A DNA stretch of 64,000 nt from positions 1 to 64,000 of the forward strand of contig RQAP01000031.1 in assembly GCA_008671135.1 (NCBI GenBank), written 5' to 3'. The notes beneath the pieces are model-generated. The model was not told where the DNA came from, ran no database searches, and saw only the letters and a list, made by a program, of their open reading frames with translations. The DNA comes from Collinsella aerofaciens. GTDB lineage: Bacteria > Actinomycetota > Coriobacteriia > Coriobacteriales > Coriobacteriaceae. The position numbers and the translations under genes were made by a program. Shown here piece after piece: positions 9,475 to 20,168 of this stretch. Within the stretch, counting starts at the first letter, position 1; the number at the start of each line of letters is the position of its first letter.

Positions 9475-10579
9475 GATGACCGTTGCTATCGCAGCCGGCG
9501 GCACGGCGGGACATATCAACCCCGCACTCGCCTTGGCCGAGGAGCTGCGTGACCGTGGCCACCACGTTGTATTTGTGGGTCAGTCGCACAAGCTCGAGGG
9601 TCGTCTGGTTCCCGAGGCTGGGTTCGATTTTGTGCCGATTACGGTTACGGGCTTCGACCGTTCTCGCCCTTGGACGGCGTTGAGCTCGCTGTGGCGTGTC
9701 TATAAGGCGAAGCGCGCGCTCGGTAACCATTTTTCAAAAGCCTGCAAGCCCGATGTCGCCATAGGTTTTGGTGCCTATGTCGAGGTTCCGCTGCTGGGGT
9801 GGTGCAAGGGCGCAGGCGTTCCGTATCTGCTGCATGAGCAGAACTCTGTTCCGGGCCTGGCCAACAAGATGATGAACTCCCACGCCGCCCGCGTGTGCAT
9901 CTCGGTGCCGGCAGCGCGTTCGGTCTTTGAGCGCGAAGGTGACCCTGACCACGTGCTCATGACCGGCAACCCCGTACGTCGCTCGGTAATCGAAGGCGAT
10001 CGCGCTCGCGGCCGCAAGGCACTTGACGTTCCCGAGGACGCTACGCTGCTGCTCGTCTTTGGCGGTTCACTTGGCGCCCAGCACCTCAACGAGCGCGTGG
10101 TTTCGCTCAAAAACGAGCTGCTTTCGCGCAAGAACCTCTATGTGTTGCATTCGACGGGTGCCGACGGCTTTGAGGAGACCGAGCGCGCTTTGGCGCTGAC
10201 GCCCGAGGAGGCGGAGCGTTACCGCGTCCAGCCTTACATCGACAACATGGGCGATATGCTGGCTGCTGCCGATTTGGTGCTCTCGCGTTCGGGCGCATCG
10301 AGCGTGGCCGAGATCGCTGCGCTCGCCGTGCCCTCGGTGCTCGTGCCGTATCCGCATGCGACGGCCGACCACCAAACCACCAATGCCCGTTATCTGGTCG
10401 ACGCCGGGGCCGGTGTGCTCTGCGCCGATGCCGATATCGACGGTTCTGCCTTTGCCGATGAGCTGCTGCACTTGGTCGATGACGCGGCGGCGCGCGACGC
10501 CATGCGTCAGGCGGCACGTGGTCTGGCTCAGGATAGGGCCGCCGCTCTTCTGGCGGATGCGGTAGAGGGTTTGCGTTAG
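9464..10579 (+). CDS. murG: UDP-GlcNAc--lipid I N-acetylglucosaminyltransferase MurG
   Basis: Peripheral membrane GT28 glycosyltransferase that converts lipid I to lipid II. The protein (371 aa) has the N-terminal GGTAGHINPALALA motif, the HEQNSVPG motif and the C-terminal donor-site segment SRSGASSVAEI. The ATG at 9464 has GAAGGG 7 nt upstream and overlaps the end of ftsW by 11 nt; an in-frame GTG at 9446 is less likely. Confidence 0.96.
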   Translation: MTDKMTVAIAAGGTAGHINPALALAEELRDRGHHVVFVGQSHKLEGRLVPEAGFDFVPITVTGFDRSRPWTALSSLWRVYKAKRALGNHFSKACKPDVAIGFGAYVEVPLLGWCKGAGVPYLLHEQNSVPGLANKMMNSHAARVCISVPAARSVFEREGDPDHVLMTGNPVRRSVIEGDRARGRKALDVPEDATLLLVFGGSLGAQHLNERVVSLKNELLSRKNLYVLHSTGADGFEETERALALTPEEAERYRVQPYIDNMGDMLAAADLVLSRSGASSVAEIAALAVPSVLVPYPHATADHQTTNARYLVDAGAGVLCADADIDGSAFADELLHLVDDAAARDAMRQAARGLAQDRAAALLADAVEGLR

Positions 10580-10676
10580 TTAGACGGGATATCGTCGGTC
10601 GCCCTCGCGCTGATGCGGTAGGTGCGGTACAGTTAACGGGTTACAGGCAGTGTTTACGCAAGGAGTACACGAGCAC

Positions 10677-12095
10677 ATGGCTGATTCCCAGACTGCAACC
10701 TCCGCGCCCGAGTTTAAGAGCGCCCACTTTATCGGTATCGGCGGCGCCGGCATGAGCGGCATCGCCCTCGTTCTGCACGAGCGCGGTTATGCCGTTACCG
10801 GCTCCGACCTTAAGACGTCACGTTATATCCGCCAGCTTACCCGCGCTGGTGTGAAGGTGCATGTGGGCCATGAGGCCGCCACGATCGACGAGGTCAAGCC
10901 CGACGTGGTTGTTGTCTCCACCGCTATTCCGGAGTCCAACCCTGAACTCGTGCGTGCTCGCGAGCTTGGTATTCCCGTGTGGCCCCGTGCCAAGATGCTC
11001 TCTGCTTTGGGCCACGGCTACACCACCGTCGCTGTTGCCGGCACGCATGGCAAGACCACCACGTCTTCGATGTGCGCCACCATGCTCGACCGCATGGGTC
11101 TGGATCCGAGCTTCTTGATCGGTGGCATCGTCGAGGGCTATGACACGAACGGCAAGAACGGCTCGGGCGACTACTTTGTCGCCGAGGCCGACGAGTCCGA
11201 CAGCTCCTTCCTGTTCCTGAACCCCAACGTGGTCATTGTGACCAACGTCGAGGCCGACCACCTCGATCACTACTCGGGTATCGAGGAGATCGAGGCAACT
11301 TTCGCCAAATTCATGAGCCTGGTGGGCGAGGACGGCACCGTCATCGTCTGCGGTGAGGACTCGCATCTGGTCGAGCTCGCCAAGTCGACGGGCCGTCACG
11401 TGCTTTCCTACGGCTTTGCCGAGAGCAACGACATCGTCTGCATGCACCCGGATGTCAAGGGCATCCAGAGCGACTTTATCGTTCGCTTTGAGGACGGCAC
11501 TGAGCATGCTGTGGAGATCAAGAGCAATCCCGGTCGCCACAACATGCTCAACGCCACGGCGGTACTCACCGTCGCCCATGTCCTGGGCCTTGACATCGAC
11601 GCCGCCGCCAAGGCGCTCTCGAGCTTTGAGGGCGTCCGTCGTCGCTTTACCCACGTAGGCGATATCGATGGCATCACCGTGGTCGATGATTACGGCCATC
11701 ACCCCACTGAGATCAAGGCGACGCTTGCTGCCGCTTCGTCGCTGGGCTACAAGCACGTCGACGTCGTGTTCCAGCCGCACCGCTATTCGCGTCTGCAGGC
11801 CCTTTGCGACGACTTTGCCGATGCATTTGCCAATGCCGATAAACTGCTGCTGATTGATGTGTTCTCGGCTGGCGAGATGCCCATTCCGGGTGTCACCTCT
11901 AAGATGCTCGCCGATACCGTGCGCGCCAAGCATCCTGGCAAGGAGGTCGTGTACTGCTCCAGCCGTCTTGAGCTTAATCAGGAGCTCGAGCAGATGGTGG
12001 GCGAGGGCGACCTGCTGCTCACTATGGGTGCCGGTGACGTTACGACCGTCGGTCCCGAGTTCATTGAGTATCTGACTGCCAAGAAAGACGCTTAA
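10677..12095 (+). CDS. murC: UDP-N-acetylmuramate--L-alanine ligase MurC
   Basis: First Mur ligase of the pathway, adding L-Ala to UDP-MurNAc. The protein (472 aa) has the N-terminal Rossmann motif GIGGAGMSG, the P-loop AGTHGKTTTSS, EADESDSSF, and the C-terminal DDYGHHPTEI and FQPHRYSR motifs. The ATG at 10677 follows AAGGAG by 11 nt. A gap of about 97 bp separates it from murG. Confidence 0.96.
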   Translation: MADSQTATSAPEFKSAHFIGIGGAGMSGIALVLHERGYAVTGSDLKTSRYIRQLTRAGVKVHVGHEAATIDEVKPDVVVVSTAIPESNPELVRARELGIPVWPRAKMLSALGHGYTTVAVAGTHGKTTTSSMCATMLDRMGLDPSFLIGGIVEGYDTNGKNGSGDYFVAEADESDSSFLFLNPNVVIVTNVEADHLDHYSGIEEIEATFAKFMSLVGEDGTVIVCGEDSHLVELAKSTGRHVLSYGFAESNDIVCMHPDVKGIQSDFIVRFEDGTEHAVEIKSNPGRHNMLNATAVLTVAHVLGLDIDAAAKALSSFEGVRRRFTHVGDIDGITVVDDYGHHPTEIKATLAAASSLGYKHVDVVFQPHRYSRLQALCDDFADAFANADKLLLIDVFSAGEMPIPGVTSKMLADTVRAKHPGKEVVYCSSRLELNQELEQMVGEGDLLLTMGAGDVTTVGPEFIEYLTAKKDA

Positions 12096-12100
12096 GTCTA

Positions 12101-13012
12101 ATGGGTCTGTTTAACGCCGTCATGGCGCTCTCGGGCATGATCGACACGGATGTGATCGAGGACGAGCGCCTTGCGCGTCATACGAGCTATCGTATCGGCG
12201 GCAAGGCCGACCTCTTTGTGACGTGCCATAGCTATCATGCCCTCCGCCGCGCCGTGGCGGTGCTCGATCGCGAGCAGGTGCCGTGGGTCATCATCGGCAA
12301 GGGTTCCAATCTGCTGGTTGCCGATGGCGGTTATCGCGGTGCCGTCATTTCGCTCGGACGTGAGTTTCAGCGCACGGTTGTTGCAGATGACGGTTGTACG
12401 CTGACGGTCGGTGCGGGCGTGATGTTTGCGCGCCTGGTCAACGATGCCCTGTCGCGTAGCCTCTCGGGCCTTGAGTTTGCCGTTGGCATCCCTGGCTCGG
12501 TCGGCGGTGCGATATCTATGAATGCCGGCACACGGACCGAGTGGATTGGCTCGCTGGTTGAGGATGTCGTAACGTTTGACCCGGCATCCGGTATCAAGCA
12601 TTATGCGGGGTCCGAGATCACTTGGGGCTACCGCGAATGTAGCCTTCCCCGCAATGAGATCATCCTCGAGTGTGTGCTCAAGCTTAAACCGGCGCCCAAG
12701 GCCGACATTCGCGAGCGCATGGAGCGGTACCTGACGAGGCGCAAGCGAACGCAGCCCATGGGTCGCGCGTCCTGCGGGTCGGTCTTTCGCAACCCGCCCG
12801 ATGCGAGTGTGGGCAAGCTTATCGAGGATTGTGGATTAAAGGGTTTTTCGATTGGCGGCGCAGAAGTTTCGCCCGTTCACGCTAATTTTATCGTTAATAA
12901 CGGAACCGCCTCGGCCGATGACGTTGCCGCGGTTATCAGACATGTGCACGGAAAGGTGAGGGAGGCGTATGGCATCGAGCTCAGACCGGAAGTTAAATTC
13001 CTCGGCTTCTAG
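12101..13012 (+). CDS. murB: UDP-N-acetylmuramate dehydrogenase MurB
   Basis: FAD-dependent reductase that converts UDP-GlcNAc-enolpyruvate to UDP-MurNAc. The 303-residue protein shows HTSYRIGGKADL, the FAD motif GKGSNLLVADGG, GIPGSVGGAISMNAG and the active-site CGSVFRNP segment of type II MurB enzymes; VHANFIVN occurs near the C-terminus. It starts 6 bp after murC and overlaps ftsQ by 44 nt. Confidence 0.96.
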   Translation: MGLFNAVMALSGMIDTDVIEDERLARHTSYRIGGKADLFVTCHSYHALRRAVAVLDREQVPWVIIGKGSNLLVADGGYRGAVISLGREFQRTVVADDGCTLTVGAGVMFARLVNDALSRSLSGLEFAVGIPGSVGGAISMNAGTRTEWIGSLVEDVVTFDPASGIKHYAGSEITWGYRECSLPRNEIILECVLKLKPAPKADIRERMERYLTRRKRTQPMGRASCGSVFRNPPDASVGKLIEDCGLKGFSIGGAEVSPVHANFIVNNGTASADDVAAVIRHVHGKVREAYGIELRPEVKFLGF

Positions 13013-14225
13013 AGCATCGAAACCCACCTTCCGCCGCGCCGGAGGGCGTTCCGGCGCGCCTGCCAAACCTCAACGCAATACCGTCGCGCGCTCTAAGTCT
13101 GTCGGGCATGCTCGACAGACCAGTCGTCCGGTCGTCGGCTCGCAGCTCGGTAATCGTCCGGCCGCAAAAAAGTCCTCGCGTCCCTCGGTGACGTCAAAGC
13201 CTGTTATGGGCGCCAAACCTGCCCGTCCCATGGCAACTCCTAAGCCCTCGACGGGAACTAAAGCGCCGCGTCCAGGTCGCACGCTGGGCGCATCGAAACC
13301 GCGCTCGCTGACATCGGTGCCGGCTACCGCCAAGAAGCCTTCGGGTAAAAAAAACGTCAACCCGTTGTCTTCACTTGGGGCGATGGTAAATAAAACATCA
13401 GACGCTGCTTCTGTCGTTGCAGGCAAAGGCAAAATCGTGGGCGGCGTTCTGGCCGCCTTGGCCGTGCTCGTCGTCGTTGCCATCGTGGTGATCAACTCTG
13501 GATTGTTTACCGCCACTGATATTCAGATTCAAGGCAGCGAGCATGTGACGAAGCACGATGCTATCCAGCTGATCGATTTGCCCGAGGGAACGTCGCTTTT
13601 TAACGTCGATCCCGACCAGATTACCGAGGACCTCAAGCAGAATCCGTGGGTCTCGGGCGTGGATGTCCAGCGTCAGTTCCCGCATACGCTCATCATTACG
13701 CCGATGGAGCGCAAGGTCATCGCAATTGCCTATATCAGTTCCGATGACCTTGCCTGGGCCATCGGGGATGATGACACCTGGATCGCCCCACTGTCGACGT
13801 CGGTCGAAGTGGATGACCAGGGCAACGTCATCACGACAGGGCAGGGCTCAAATACCTTGACCGGAATCGATGCCGCGCTGGCGCTCGCTAAGCACTATGG
13901 CGCGGTGTTGTTGACTGATGTCTCGGCGGATGTCGCTCCGGTTTCCGGCCAGGCAGTGAGCTCCAAGGCCGTTAAGGCTGGCTTGGATTATGTGCGTGGT
14001 TTTTCGAGCGAGTTCTTGGGACAAGTCAAGGATATTTCCACGCCTTCGGTCGAAGCCATCTCGGCAAACCTCAATAACGGCATTGAGGTGTCGCTGGGCG
14101 ATTCGAACGATATCGTCAAGAAGGAGCGCGTAGTCACCAAGCTGCTTTCGCAGGTAGAGGGCGTAACGTATATCAATGTGCGCTCTCCGGGTAACTATAC
14201 ATTTAGGAACGCTCCGACCTCGTAG
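12969..14225 (+). CDS. ftsQ: Cell division protein FtsQ/DivIB with long basic N-terminus
   Basis: Bitopic septum protein that bridges FtsL/FtsB-type partners. The 418-residue product has an unusually long, basic, Ser/Pro/Lys/Arg-rich cytoplasmic region (about 1-150), one membrane segment (about 157-176) and a POTRA domain starting near TDIQIQGSEHVTK, then the FtsQ beta domain. The ATG has GGGAGG just upstream and lies inside the end of murB (44-nt overlap), pointing to translational coupling. Confidence 0.92.
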   Translation: MASSSDRKLNSSASRASKPTFRRAGGRSGAPAKPQRNTVARSKSVGHARQTSRPVVGSQLGNRPAAKKSSRPSVTSKPVMGAKPARPMATPKPSTGTKAPRPGRTLGASKPRSLTSVPATAKKPSGKKNVNPLSSLGAMVNKTSDAASVVAGKGKIVGGVLAALAVLVVVAIVVINSGLFTATDIQIQGSEHVTKHDAIQLIDLPEGTSLFNVDPDQITEDLKQNPWVSGVDVQRQFPHTLIITPMERKVIAIAYISSDDLAWAIGDDDTWIAPLSTSVEVDDQGNVITTGQGSNTLTGIDAALALAKHYGAVLLTDVSADVAPVSGQAVSSKAVKAGLDYVRGFSSEFLGQVKDISTPSVEAISANLNNGIEVSLGDSNDIVKKERVVTKLLSQVEGVTYINVRSPGNYTFRNAPTS

Positions 14226-14424
14226 CGCTGGTTGATGCTTTGTTGAGGGGCCATACCACGCCGTTTATCTGGTTTGTTTGGTTTTCACGGTCAATTATTT
14301 GACTGATACGTTCATAATGTGCAAACATAATACGGTTTACCTTTGCATTTACTTTCAACCTGAAGGTTAATGTGCGCAGGGGTCGACCCATGCTATGGCT
14401 ATAACCTTTGTTCGGAGGACCGAC
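14226..14424 (+). promoter_or_regulatory. ftsQ-ftsZ gap, probable ftsZ promoter region
   Basis: This 199-bp gap is AT-richer than its surroundings and is the largest gap in the dcw cluster. ftsZ commonly has its own promoters. A TTGACT at 14299-14304 and CATAAT hexamers at 14313 and 14326 are visible, but none gives a normal 16-18 bp spacing, so no promoter can be assigned with confidence. Confidence 0.3.
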
Positions 14425-15579
14425 ATGCACGAGACAGAGATCAACAACTACCTTGCCGTCATTAAGGTGGTCGGCGTCGGCGGCGGCGGTACCAACGCGG
14501 TCAATCGAATGATCGAAGAGGGCATCCGCGGCGTCGAGTTTGTTGCCATCAACACCGATGCTCAGGCACTCGCGATCTCTGATGCCGATATCAAGGTGCA
14601 CATCGGCACCGACCTTACCCGCGGCCTGGGCGCCGGCGCCAACCCCGAGGTTGGCCGCAAGGCTGCCGATGAGTCCCGCGACGACATTGCCGAGGCGCTC
14701 GCTGGCGCCGACATGGTGTTCATCACCTGCGGCGAGGGCGGTGGCACCGGTACCGGCGCTGCTCCCATCGTTGCCGATATCGCGATGAACGAGGTCGGTG
14801 CGCTGACCGTCGCCGTCGTGACCAAGCCCTTCACCTTCGAGGGCCGCAAGCGCAAGAAGAGCGCCGAGGAGGGCATTAAGACCCTCTCCGATTGCGTCGA
14901 CACCATGATCGTCATCCCTAACGATAAGCTGCTCGACATCGCCGAGAAGAAGACCACCATGCTCGAGGCCTTCGCGATTGCCGATGGCGTCCTTTCCCAG
15001 GGCACCCAGGGCATCACCGACCTCATCACCGTCCCCGGTATCATCAACCTGGACTTCGCCGATGTTAAGACCATCATGAAGCAGGCCGGTACCGCCATGA
15101 TGGGTATCGGTACCTCTTCTGGGGATACCCGTGCCGTCGACGCTGCCCAGCAGGCCATCTCCAGCCCGCTGCTCGAGAGCTCCATCGATGGCGCCACGCG
15201 CGTGCTGCTCTCCATCGCCGGTTCCAAGGACCTGGGCATCCAGGAGATCAGCGACGCCGCCGACGTTGTCGCCAACGCCGTCGACCCCGAGGCCAACATC
15301 ATCTTCGGTACCGTTGTCGACGAGTCCCTGGGCGATCAGGTGCGTATCACCGTCATCGCTACGGGCTTCTCCGACTCCAACGTTAACCGTCAGGACGAGC
15401 TCTTTGCTGCTCAGCAGTCTCAGAGCAAGGCCGCTGCCTCCGCTGAGCCGCAGCGCACCGCTCCGGCCACCAGCCCGGCTCAGGCCGCTCCGACCCGCAA
15501 CGTCGGTGGCACCGAGCTTCCTAACTTCGGCAACGATCAGTTCGAGCTTCCCGACTTCCTGAAGCGCGGTAGCTTCTAA
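14425..15579 (+). CDS. ftsZ: Cell division GTPase FtsZ
   Basis: Tubulin-like GTPase that forms the Z ring. The 384-residue protein has the N-terminal GVGGGGTNAVNRM, the tubulin signature GGGTGTG at about 105-111, the NxDFADV synergy loop (INLDFADVK), a short disordered linker (Gln/Ala/Ser/Pro) and the conserved C-terminal peptide ELPDFLKRGSF, which would bind SepF, encoded downstream. GGAGG precedes the ATG at 14425. Confidence 0.98.
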   Translation: MHETEINNYLAVIKVVGVGGGGTNAVNRMIEEGIRGVEFVAINTDAQALAISDADIKVHIGTDLTRGLGAGANPEVGRKAADESRDDIAEALAGADMVFITCGEGGGTGTGAAPIVADIAMNEVGALTVAVVTKPFTFEGRKRKKSAEEGIKTLSDCVDTMIVIPNDKLLDIAEKKTTMLEAFAIADGVLSQGTQGITDLITVPGIINLDFADVKTIMKQAGTAMMGIGTSSGDTRAVDAAQQAISSPLLESSIDGATRVLLSIAGSKDLGIQEISDAADVVANAVDPEANIIFGTVVDESLGDQVRITVIATGFSDSNVNRQDELFAAQQSQSKAAASAEPQRTAPATSPAQAAPTRNVGGTELPNFGNDQFELPDFLKRGSF

Positions 15580-15605
15580 GTCGTTCTTTGCATTGTTGTG
15601 CACAG

Positions 15606-15638
15606 GGGCGTGTCCGTATGGACGCGCCCTTTTTATTT
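15606..15638 (+). terminator. Rho-independent terminator after ftsZ
   Basis: A 10-bp stem (15606-15615 with 15620-15629, one G-T pair) closes a GTAT loop and is followed by TTTTTATTT. It separates the mra/mur/fts operon from the pgeF-pst block. Confidence 0.9.
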
Positions 15639-15789
15639 CGACTTTGTAAACTAGAACCTCCAATCTCTTTACGTTCCCTTTACGATTGCCTCCAGCGCAG
15701 CAGGTATCCTTTTAGAGAAGTATGACAGCCGTATAAACGCGGGCTGTAGCGGCGATGCCGCGGTACTTGTGTTATTAGGAGGCTTTAGT

Positions 15790-16590
15790 ATGGCAGCACG
15801 TGCGGACAAAGTTTCGCGTGTCGACCATGATGGAGTTACGTTGGTGGAGGGCGCGACATCCGATGTTCGCTTTGCCTTCACCGAGCGCGCCGGTGGCGTT
15901 TCCGAAGATGCGTACTCCTCACTCAACTTGGGCTCGCATGTTGGCGATGATCCCTTTGCTGTTCAAGAAAATCGTCGCCGCGCACTCGAGGCTATGGGTG
16001 CCGCGGAGTGCGAGCACAACCTGCTCGTTCCCAATCAGGTCCATGGTGACCATATCGTTGCGGTGACCTCGAATGGCGCCGATGACCTTGAGGACGTCCG
16101 CGAGCAGATTGCCGCGGGCTGCGATGCCATCGTCTGTACGGCGCATAACGTGCCCGTGCTGCTCTGCTTTGCCGACTGCGTTCCCGTGGTGCTGGTGGCC
16201 CCTGGCGGATTTGCCGTGGTGCACTCCGGTTGGAAGGGCACGATTGCACGTATTTCTGCCAAGGCGTGCCAGGCGCTTTGCGATGCTGCCGGCTGCGATG
16301 CGGGCGACGTTTCCGCCTATATCGGCCCCCATATCTTGGGTGACGAATATGAGGTATCCCAGGAACTCATGGATCGCTTTGCCGCCGAGTTCTCTTGCAT
16401 CGATGCGAGTACCTCTCGCATGCTCGATCTTTCCGCTGCCATTCGCGAGGCGCTGGTAGATGTCGGTGTCGACGCGGATGATATCGTGGATACCCAGCTT
16501 TCGACCGTGCGTCAGAACGACCGCTTTTATTCCTACCGTAACGAGGACGGCACCTGTGGGCGCCATGCTGCGATCGGCGTGATGCTATGA
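15790..16590 (+). CDS. pgeF: Peptidoglycan editing factor PgeF (YlmD/YfiH, DUF152)
   Basis: Multicopper-oxidase-like / laccase-domain protein; E. coli YfiH removes mis-incorporated L-Ser from muropeptide precursors, and homologues act as purine nucleoside phosphorylase. The product (about 266 aa) has the metal-site motifs NQVHGD, FADCVPV and HSGWKG, and AYIGPHI further on. AGGAGG lies 7 nt before the ATG at 15790. It is the usual neighbour of ftsZ and ylmE, but here its stop overlaps the pstS start by 4 nt. Confidence 0.93.
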   Translation: MAARADKVSRVDHDGVTLVEGATSDVRFAFTERAGGVSEDAYSSLNLGSHVGDDPFAVQENRRRALEAMGAAECEHNLLVPNQVHGDHIVAVTSNGADDLEDVREQIAAGCDAIVCTAHNVPVLLCFADCVPVVLVAPGGFAVVHSGWKGTIARISAKACQALCDAAGCDAGDVSAYIGPHILGDEYEVSQELMDRFAAEFSCIDASTSRMLDLSAAIREALVDVGVDADDIVDTQLSTVRQNDRFYSYRNEDGTCGRHAAIGVML

Positions 16591-17423
16591 GAAAGATCGT
16601 ATCGGTCCTGAGCGCCGCTGTGCTTACACTTACGCTGTGTGCCTGTTCTTCGGGATCTTCTACCTCTTCCATTACCGTCGCTGGCTCCACGACCTGCCTT
16701 CCTATCGCCGAGATTGCGGCCGAGGGCTTTAAGGAGGAGACCGGCATCGACGTGCTCGTTTCCGGTTTGGGTTCTTCCGCTGGCATCGAGGCCGTCAGCG
16801 CCGGCACGGCCGATATCGCCAGCTCCTCCCGTGGGCTCAATGCCGACGAACAGGATCTGGGCCTGACCCCCATCGTAATTGCCCACGACGGTATCGCGGT
16901 CATCGTGAACGACGATAACCCGGTCGATAACCTCTCGACCGAGCAGCTCCGCGATATCTACGCCGGCAAGATTACCAATTGGAAAGAGGTCGGTGGCGAG
17001 GACCTGAGGATTCAGGTCATCAACCGAGACGAGGCGTCCGGTACGCGCGAGGCCTTCCGTACCATCGTGATGGATGGCACGCCGTTCGATCGCCGCTCGG
17101 CTGTTCTTTCGGGTACGGGCCAGGTGCGCGACGTGGTATCTCGTTCGCGTGGGGCCATCGGCTACATTTCGCTGGGCTTCGTCGATAGCCTCAACGCCAA
17201 GACCTCGGTCAAGGCCGTCTCGGTCAATCATGTTGAGGCGTCCGAGAAGACGGTCGCGAGTGGCGGTTATCCCATCTCGCGCGACCTTTACTTCTTTGTG
17301 AAGGGTGCGCCTTCGCAGCAGGCGCAGGATTACATCGACTATGTGACGTCCGAAAAGATGGACAAGCAGATTCGCGAGGCGGGCTTTATTCCCGTCACCA
17401 ACGACGAGAAGGGGAGTGAGTAG
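16587..17423 (+). CDS. pstS: Phosphate ABC transporter substrate-binding lipoprotein PstS
   Basis: High-affinity phosphate-binding lipoprotein. The 278-residue precursor has a lipoprotein signal ending in LCAC (Cys20), GSTTCLPIAE at the start of the mature domain and the phosphate-site motif DEASGTREAF. Its ATG is contained in the ATGA overlap with the pgeF stop, so expression is expected to be coupled to pgeF. pstC follows directly. Confidence 0.94.
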   Translation: MRKIVSVLSAAVLTLTLCACSSGSSTSSITVAGSTTCLPIAEIAAEGFKEETGIDVLVSGLGSSAGIEAVSAGTADIASSSRGLNADEQDLGLTPIVIAHDGIAVIVNDDNPVDNLSTEQLRDIYAGKITNWKEVGGEDLRIQVINRDEASGTREAFRTIVMDGTPFDRRSAVLSGTGQVRDVVSRSRGAIGYISLGFVDSLNAKTSVKAVSVNHVEASEKTVASGGYPISRDLYFFVKGAPSQQAQDYIDYVTSEKMDKQIREAGFIPVTNDEKGSE

Positions 17424-17424
17424 C

Positions 17425-18351
17425 ATGGAAGCACAGGAAAACTCCCAGACTGAGCAGAATGTTCAGACGCCCAAGAAGCGCGAGCTGGCGCTCGTATCGC
17501 GCAGTACCTATATCAAGGAGAAGGCGCTGCAGTGGATCTTCTTTGCCTGCGCGTTCTTGGCGGTCGTTACCGTCATCCTGATTTTTGTCTTTACCACGTA
17601 CTCGGCGCTGCCCGTCTTTACCGACATCGGTCTGGCGGACTTCTTTAGCTTTACGTGGGCGCCTTCCGAGGGCCACTACGGCATCTTGTCGCTGCTTGCC
17701 GGCTCGGGTCTGGTGACCGTCGGTGCGCTCGCCATGGGCGTGCCGCTGGGCGTGGGTACGGCCGTTTACCTGGTCGAGATTGCCAGCAAGCGCGTGCGCA
17801 AGCTCATCAGCCCCGCCGTTGACCTGTTGGCCGGCATCCCTTCTATCATCTATGGTTTCTTTGGCATGATCATCATCCGCCCGTTTATCGCACAACTGAC
17901 CGGCGGCCTTGGTTTTGGTGCGCTGACGGCGTGGTTTGTGCTCGCCATCATGATCGTCCCTACCATCACCACGCTCACCATCGATGCTCTCAATTCCATT
18001 CCCATGGGCATTCGCGAGGCATCGTATGCCATGGGCGCCACCAAGTGGCAGACCATCTATAAGGTCGTGCTACCTGCCGCGAAGCTGGGTATCGTTGATG
18101 CCATCGTGCTGGGTATGGGCCGTGCCATCGGCGAGACCATGGCCGTGCTCATGGTCGTAGGTAACGCCCCGGTTATTCCCGACAGCATTGCGAGCCCTAT
18201 CTCGACGCTCACGAGCCAGATCGCGCTCGACATGAGCTATTCCTCGGGTCTGCATCGCTCGGCGCTGTTCGGCATGGGCGTGGTCCTGTTTATCATCTCC
18301 GCCACGCTGGTGGGCATCGTCCGTCTGATTTCCAAGAAGAAGAGGGGGTAG
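17425..18351 (+). CDS. pstC: Phosphate ABC transporter permease PstC
   Basis: Inner-membrane permease subunit of the Pst system (308 aa) with a charged N-terminal tail and about six membrane segments. The permease coupling motif is seen around GIREASYAMGATKWQT and GMGRAIGETMAV. AGGGGAG precedes the ATG at 17425, one base after the pstS stop. Confidence 0.95.
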   Translation: MEAQENSQTEQNVQTPKKRELALVSRSTYIKEKALQWIFFACAFLAVVTVILIFVFTTYSALPVFTDIGLADFFSFTWAPSEGHYGILSLLAGSGLVTVGALAMGVPLGVGTAVYLVEIASKRVRKLISPAVDLLAGIPSIIYGFFGMIIIRPFIAQLTGGLGFGALTAWFVLAIMIVPTITTLTIDALNSIPMGIREASYAMGATKWQTIYKVVLPAAKLGIVDAIVLGMGRAIGETMAVLMVVGNAPVIPDSIASPISTLTSQIALDMSYSSGLHRSALFGMGVVLFIISATLVGIVRLISKKKRG

Positions 18352-18354
18352 GCT

Positions 18355-19260
18355 ATGTCCGATTCCGTTGACACGACGGTCGATACGACCTCGTCGCGCG
18401 AGCGCATCAAGCGTGCCCTTTCCCACGGCAAGAAGGGCCGCATCAACAAGGACCTGTCCAACAAGATCATGCTTTGCGTGTTTCGTGCCGCTGCCTACAT
18501 CACCACGCTGGTGCTGGTCGCTATCATCGCCTACGTGGTCATCAACGGCCTGCCACACATCTCGCTCGACTTTATCTTCGGTTGGCCCCAGGGCGTCAAC
18601 GCCGAGGGCGGAATTTGGCCCACGATCGTCTCGACCGTCTACGTGACGGCGCTCGCCATGCTTATCTGCACGCCGATCGCTGTGCTGGCAGCCGTCTATC
18701 TGGCCGAGTACGCCAAGCAGGGCAAGGTCGTCGAGCTCATTCGCTACGCTGCTGACGCTTTGGCCTCGGTGCCCTCCATCGTTATGGGCCTGTTTGGCTA
18801 CGCCTTGTTTGTCGAGGCCATGGGCCTGGGCCTTTCGATGGTCTCGGCCGCCCTGGCACTCGCGCTCTTGATGCTTCCCATCGTCATGCGTACCACCGAA
18901 GAGGCCATTCGCGCCGTTCCGCGCTATATCCGCTGGGGCGCATATGGCCTGGGCGCCACCAAGTGGCAGGTTGTCTCCAAGATCGTGCTTCCTTCTGCCT
19001 TTGGCCGTATTGCCACGGGCATCGTTCTCGCCATCGGCCGTGCCATTGGCGAGACCGCGGTGGTGCTCTATACCATGGGGCAGGCCATCAATCTACCTAT
19101 TTCGCCGCTCGATTCCGGCCGCCCCATGACGGTTCACCTGTATCTGCTTGCCAACGACGGCATCAACATGAACGCAGCCTACGGCACCGCGCTCTTGCTG
19201 ATGGTGATCATTCTGACCTTCAACCTGTTTGCGCGCTTCCTGTCGCGCAAGCGTCGCTAG
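18355..19260 (+). CDS. pstA: Phosphate ABC transporter permease PstA
   Basis: Second Pst permease (301 aa), paired with PstC. About six membrane segments follow a hydrophilic N-terminus, with the coupling motif near YGLGATKWQVV and the AIGRAIGETAVV segment shared with PstC. It starts 3 bp after pstC in a tightly packed operon. Confidence 0.95.
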   Translation: MSDSVDTTVDTTSSRERIKRALSHGKKGRINKDLSNKIMLCVFRAAAYITTLVLVAIIAYVVINGLPHISLDFIFGWPQGVNAEGGIWPTIVSTVYVTALAMLICTPIAVLAAVYLAEYAKQGKVVELIRYAADALASVPSIVMGLFGYALFVEAMGLGLSMVSAALALALLMLPIVMRTTEEAIRAVPRYIRWGAYGLGATKWQVVSKIVLPSAFGRIATGIVLAIGRAIGETAVVLYTMGQAINLPISPLDSGRPMTVHLYLLANDGINMNAAYGTALLLMVIILTFNLFARFLSRKRR

Positions 19261-19272
19261 TTAAGGAGTCCC

Positions 19273-20076
<804 letters not shown>

Positions 20077-20168
20077 TCGGTGCGACTAGTCCCAAGCCGA
20101 TCGGACCTGGTCCGGTGCGTATTCACTGTGCGGGCGGCATGACCGCACCCAACTGATTGGAGTGAACC